Shown piece by piece: positions 6,316 to 8,442 of a stretch of 8,442 nucleotides of DNA. A model generated the notes under the pieces. The model was not told the DNA's origin and searched no databases. It saw only the letters and a program-made list of their open reading frames with translations. Numbering within the stretch: position 1 is the first letter of the stretch; each line of letters opens with the position of its first letter. The DNA is taken from NCBI GenBank assembly GCA_017652965.1, contig JAGBZZ010000068.1, positions 1 to 8,442 of the forward strand. The letters run 5' to 3'. The position numbers were made by a program, and so were the translations under genes. This DNA is from Clostridia bacterium. Its GTDB lineage: Bacteria > Bacillota_A > Clostridia > Oscillospirales > CAG-272.

Positions 6316-7347
6316 ATGAAATACCATCTGATCCCCGAGGAGGGGGAATTCTACAAGGCCAATCTCCACTGCCACACCACGGTATCGGACGGACGGCGCA
6401 CACCCGCCGAGATCAAGGCCGATTATATGGCAAAGGGCTATAGCATCGTTGCCTATACCGACCATGAGCTGATGTACCCGCACCCCGAGCTGACCGATGC
6501 GCATTTCTTAGCCATGAACGGCTATGAGGTCTCGGTCAATTCCCCCGGTAAGGTCTGGGGGCAGCAGCGCGTTTGCCACATCTGCCTTGTGGCCACGCGG
6601 GATGACATAGAAAAGCAGGTGCTTTGGAACCGGGCAAACCGCGGCTACTCGGGCGAGAATCACGGCCCCGCCTACGACCTTGCCCCCACGGTTGCCAGGT
6701 TTGACGAAAACGAGCCCGACTTTATCCGCGTGTACAGTGGCGAGTGCATCAGCGAAATGATGCGCCGCGGGCGGGAGGCAGGCTATTTTGTCACCTACAA
6801 CCATCCCACCTGGTCGATGGAGAGCTACGAAAACTACATGGGCTATCACGGCATGCACGCCATGGAGATCGTGAACTACGGCTGTCTTTCGGCAGGGTAT
6901 GACGACTATAACCCCCGCGTGTACGACGATATCCTGCGCGGCGGCGAGCGGATCTATTGCATCGCGGCCGACGATACCCACCGCGGCACGATCGACTGCT
7001 TTGGCGGCTTTACCATGATCAAGGCGCGCTCGCTTGCCTATAACGAGGTAGGCCGCGCCCTCCTTGACGGGCATTTCTACGCCAGCGAGGGGCCGCTTAT
7101 CCACGCACTGTGGATCGAAAGCGGCCACCTGCACGTGAAAACCTCCGAAGCCAAGCAGATCACCATGAACACAGGCATCATCCACACCGCCTACAAAAAG
7201 GCAGAGGGCGACACCCCGGTGACCGAGGCGGCCTTCCCGCTTTCCCCCGATTTCCGCTATATCCGCATAACCGTGCTGGATGGCGAAGGGCACCACGCCT
7301 GCACGAACGCCTATTTTATGGACACGCTCCCCTCCCCCCTGCCGTAA
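6316..7347 (+). CDS. PHP-domain metal-dependent hydrolase with a C-terminal beta-rich extension (second of two)
   Basis: A 343-residue protein. The N-terminal two-thirds is a PHP domain with a full-looking ligand set: H18 and H20 in NLHCHTTVSDG, D49-H50 in YTDHE, E71 in GYEVSVN, H88 in VCHICLV, H163 in YNHPTW and D220-x-H222 in AADDTHRG; E184 in MEIVNYG may also point into the site. The last 85 residues, from FYASEGP onward, look like a small beta domain with RYIRITVLDGEGHHACTNAYF near the end, a tail seen in other stand-alone PHP proteins. Phosphoesterase chemistry is usual for the fold; the substrate is unknown. There is no signal peptide. AGGAGG at 6304-6309 sits 6 nt before the ATG and begins on the last base of the DUF4838 stop codon, so the pair is co-transcribed. 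It differs enough in length and motif context from the PHP protein at 672-1370 that recent local duplication is unlikely. Confidence 0.88.
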   Translation: MKYHLIPEEGEFYKANLHCHTTVSDGRRTPAEIKADYMAKGYSIVAYTDHELMYPHPELTDAHFLAMNGYEVSVNSPGKVWGQQRVCHICLVATRDDIEKQVLWNRANRGYSGENHGPAYDLAPTVARFDENEPDFIRVYSGECISEMMRRGREAGYFVTYNHPTWSMESYENYMGYHGMHAMEIVNYGCLSAGYDDYNPRVYDDILRGGERIYCIAADDTHRGTIDCFGGFTMIKARSLAYNEVGRALLDGHFYASEGPLIHALWIESGHLHVKTSEAKQITMNTGIIHTAYKKAEGDTPVTEAAFPLSPDFRYIRITVLDGEGHHACTNAYFMDTLPSPLP

Positions 7348-7353
7348 AGCGGC

Positions 7354-7387
7354 AAAAAAGAGAGCCTTCACCGAGGCTCTCTTTTTT
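7354..7387. terminator. Perfect bidirectional rho-independent terminator
   Basis: AAAAAAGAGAGCCT (7354-7367) and AGGCTCTCTTTTTT (7374-7387) form a perfect 14-bp stem with a TCACCG loop. The T-run on one side and A-run on the other make it active on both strands. It closes the DUF4838-PHP operon, which ends at 7347, and the converging regulator gene, which ends at 7405. Confidence 0.95.
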
Positions 7388-7404
7388 GTTTTATATCGGG
7401 GGCT

Positions 7405-8271
7405 TTACGTATCCGCCCGGCGCTGACGGGGAGAAATGCCGAAGGCGGCCTTATAGCATTGGCAGAAATAGGCCTGATCCAAAAAGCCGCATTGCTCGGC
7501 GATCCCCGCGATGCTATCCCCTGTGCCCGAAAGCATGAGATCCGCGATCTTCAGGCGGTATTCCAGAAGATAGCGCATGGCGCTTTGTCCGGTTACCCGG
7601 CGGAACACGCGGCAGAAATGGCATTTGCTGACGTTGCAAAGCTCGGCAAGCTCCTCAAGGGTAATGGGAAGGGCGTAATCCTTGCGGATCTTACGCAGGG
7701 CAGGCTCGACCGTTTCAAAGGCGCGGAAGTCACCGTGCCGCTCTAAAGACGGCGAAACGGCATACTCCGAAAGGAGGAGCGCGAACAGCTCCAGCACGAT
7801 CCCCCGTACCGAAAAACGCCGGTACGGGTGTGCCGTGGCATAGGCATCGGTCAAACGGGCGAAAAGATCGCCCATCCGCGCATCCCCCCGGATCAGGGTC
7901 CGGAAGGTGATGCCGTTTTTCAGCATCAGCCCCCGCAGGTCAAGCCCACCGGTGCTGCCGTCACGGAAGAAGTCAAGATCCATCAGAAGATAGCGGTAAT
8001 GCCCGCGCTCCTCTCCAAAGCGGATGGTAGAGTGGGGCTCATAGGGGTTGATCACCACAAGATCCCCCGCCGTGACCTCGACCGTCCTGTTTCCGATCAG
8101 AAGCGTACTGCTTCCCTCGTAGAAGTATTTCAGCTCGATCTCCTCATGCAGCGCCCGAGAGACCGCCGTCGGGTCGTTGATAAAGGAGGCCTTGTCGGGC
8201 TCGAACTGCAGGCGGAAATCGGCATCCGGAAAAAAGATGCCCGTCCCGTCTTCCTTTTGCGTGGCCTTCAT
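7405..8271 (-). CDS. AraC/XylS-family transcriptional regulator with N-terminal cupin sensor
   Basis: A 288-residue regulator of usual family length. Residues about 35-100 form the cupin-like effector domain, with H42 in ALHEEIELKYF, the turn VTAGDLVVINP and H80 in YEPHS. Two helix-turn-helix units follow: the first around 193-220 (ITLEELAELCNVSKCHF...) and the second around 252-285 (IAGIAEQCGFLDQAYF, then the FGISPRQRR ending typical of the family). Such proteins usually bind a sugar or related ligand and activate nearby catabolic genes. I place the start at the ATG at 8271: AGGG lies 5 nt upstream, and longer in-frame starts (8346, 8307) would overlap the coding end of the aminotransferase gene. 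The gap to that gene is only 13 nt, so both are probably one transcript, and the promoter is outside the window. It may control the divergent promoters at 4253-4389 (inference). Confidence 0.92.
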   Translation of the reverse strand: MKATQKEDGTGIFFPDADFRLQFEPDKASFINDPTAVSRALHEEIELKYFYEGSSTLLIGNRTVEVTAGDLVVINPYEPHSTIRFGEERGHYRYLLMDLDFFRDGSTGGLDLRGLMLKNGITFRTLIRGDARMGDLFARLTDAYATAHPYRRFSVRGIVLELFALLLSEYAVSPSLERHGDFRAFETVEPALRKIRKDYALPITLEELAELCNVSKCHFCRVFRRVTGQSAMRYLLEYRLKIADLMLSGTGDSIAGIAEQCGFLDQAYFCQCYKAAFGISPRQRRADT

Positions 8272-8284
8272 CTCTACCCTAGCT

Positions 8285-8442
8285 TCAGTTGTCGTTGGTC
8301 TGGCCATGCCAGCGGCCGCCCTGGGTCTTATCGGTATCCCCTTCAAGCAGCTGCTTATAGTTTCTGATCACCTTACGGATGGCCTCGGCAAACATCTCGA
8401 TGGCTTCCTTATCGTAGTGCTTGAACCACGGGATCGAGAAGC
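8285..8442 (-). CDS. C-terminal end of a DegT/DnrJ/EryC1/StrS-family PLP aminotransferase (truncated by window edge)
   Basis: Reading the minus strand from the window end gives 51 residues before a TGA at 8287-8285. They begin FSIPWFKHYDKEAIEMFAEA and continue IRKVIRNYKQLLEGD, then a glycine-rich GGRWHG tail. The S-[IL]-P-W-F-x-H-Y-D segment followed by an amphipathic helix ending in RKV...NYK is the usual C-terminus of DegT-type sugar aminotransferases, which move an amino group onto keto sugars or keto-inositols using pyridoxal phosphate. The catalytic lysine region is outside the window, so subtype and integrity cannot be judged. It lies directly upstream of the AraC gene and probably shares its transcript. 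Confidence 0.75.
   Translation of the reverse strand, partial: FSIPWFKHYDKEAIEMFAEAIRKVIRNYKQLLEGDTDKTQGGRWHGQTNDN

Noticed and set aside
6508..7371. A 287-codon minus-strand frame opposite the second PHP gene.
   Set aside because: It would begin inside the terminator hairpin and lacks any recognisable motif, while the plus strand holds all PHP ligands.
8272..8346. N-terminal extension of the AraC regulator to an ATG at 8346 or 8307.
   Set aside because: The extension overlaps the DegT-like coding end in another frame and adds a low-complexity, basic segment. The ATG at 8271 has AGGG at a suitable distance.

Overview
The window looks like part of a carbohydrate-processing locus from an anaerobic, fairly GC-rich Gram-positive bacterium, most likely an uncultured gut-type Clostridia/Oscillospirales relative. 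This is inferred from strong AGGAGG ribosome binding sites, a textbook sigma-A promoter (TTGACA-17-TATACT), compact operons closed by perfect hairpin terminators, and the protein families present. No rRNA, mobile element or marker gene fixes the taxonomy. I see no tRNA, CRISPR array, IS element or integrase.

Layout. (1) Positions 1-1370, plus strand: the 3' end of an alpha-helical, probably (alpha/alpha)-toroid, sugar-active protein cut by the window edge, coupled through TAATG to a PHP-domain metal-dependent hydrolase. A bidirectional terminator follows (1373-1411). (2) Positions 1423-4187, minus strand: a two-gene operon with a polysaccharide-deacetylase-like protein first, then a CocE/X-Pro-dipeptidase-type serine esterase whose ribosome binding site overlaps the first gene's stop. 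(3) Positions 4188-4423: a divergent control region with a strong promoter on each side, a terminator-like hairpin between them, inverted repeats at the plus promoter, and a possible Shine-Dalgarno switch in the minus leader. (4) Positions 4424-7347, plus strand: a DUF4838 glycosidase-like protein followed 11 nt later by a second, different PHP-domain hydrolase, closed by a perfect bidirectional terminator (7354-7387). (5) Positions 7405-8442, minus strand: an AraC-family regulator sitting 13 nt downstream of the C-terminal tail of a DegT/DnrJ/EryC1/StrS aminotransferase that runs off the window.

How they may work together (inference). A helical sugar enzyme, a deacetylase, an ester hydrolase, a DUF4838 protein and two PHP hydrolases, with a cupin-AraC regulator, would suit intracellular stripping and breakdown of an imported, esterified or N-acetylated (possibly uronic-acid-containing) oligosaccharide. 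None of the proteins with a visible N-terminus has a signal peptide, and no transporter lies in the window, so uptake genes would be outside it. The substrate cannot be read from the sequence. The most unusual architectural point is that both plus-strand operons end in a PHP gene placed directly after a predicted sugar-active enzyme.
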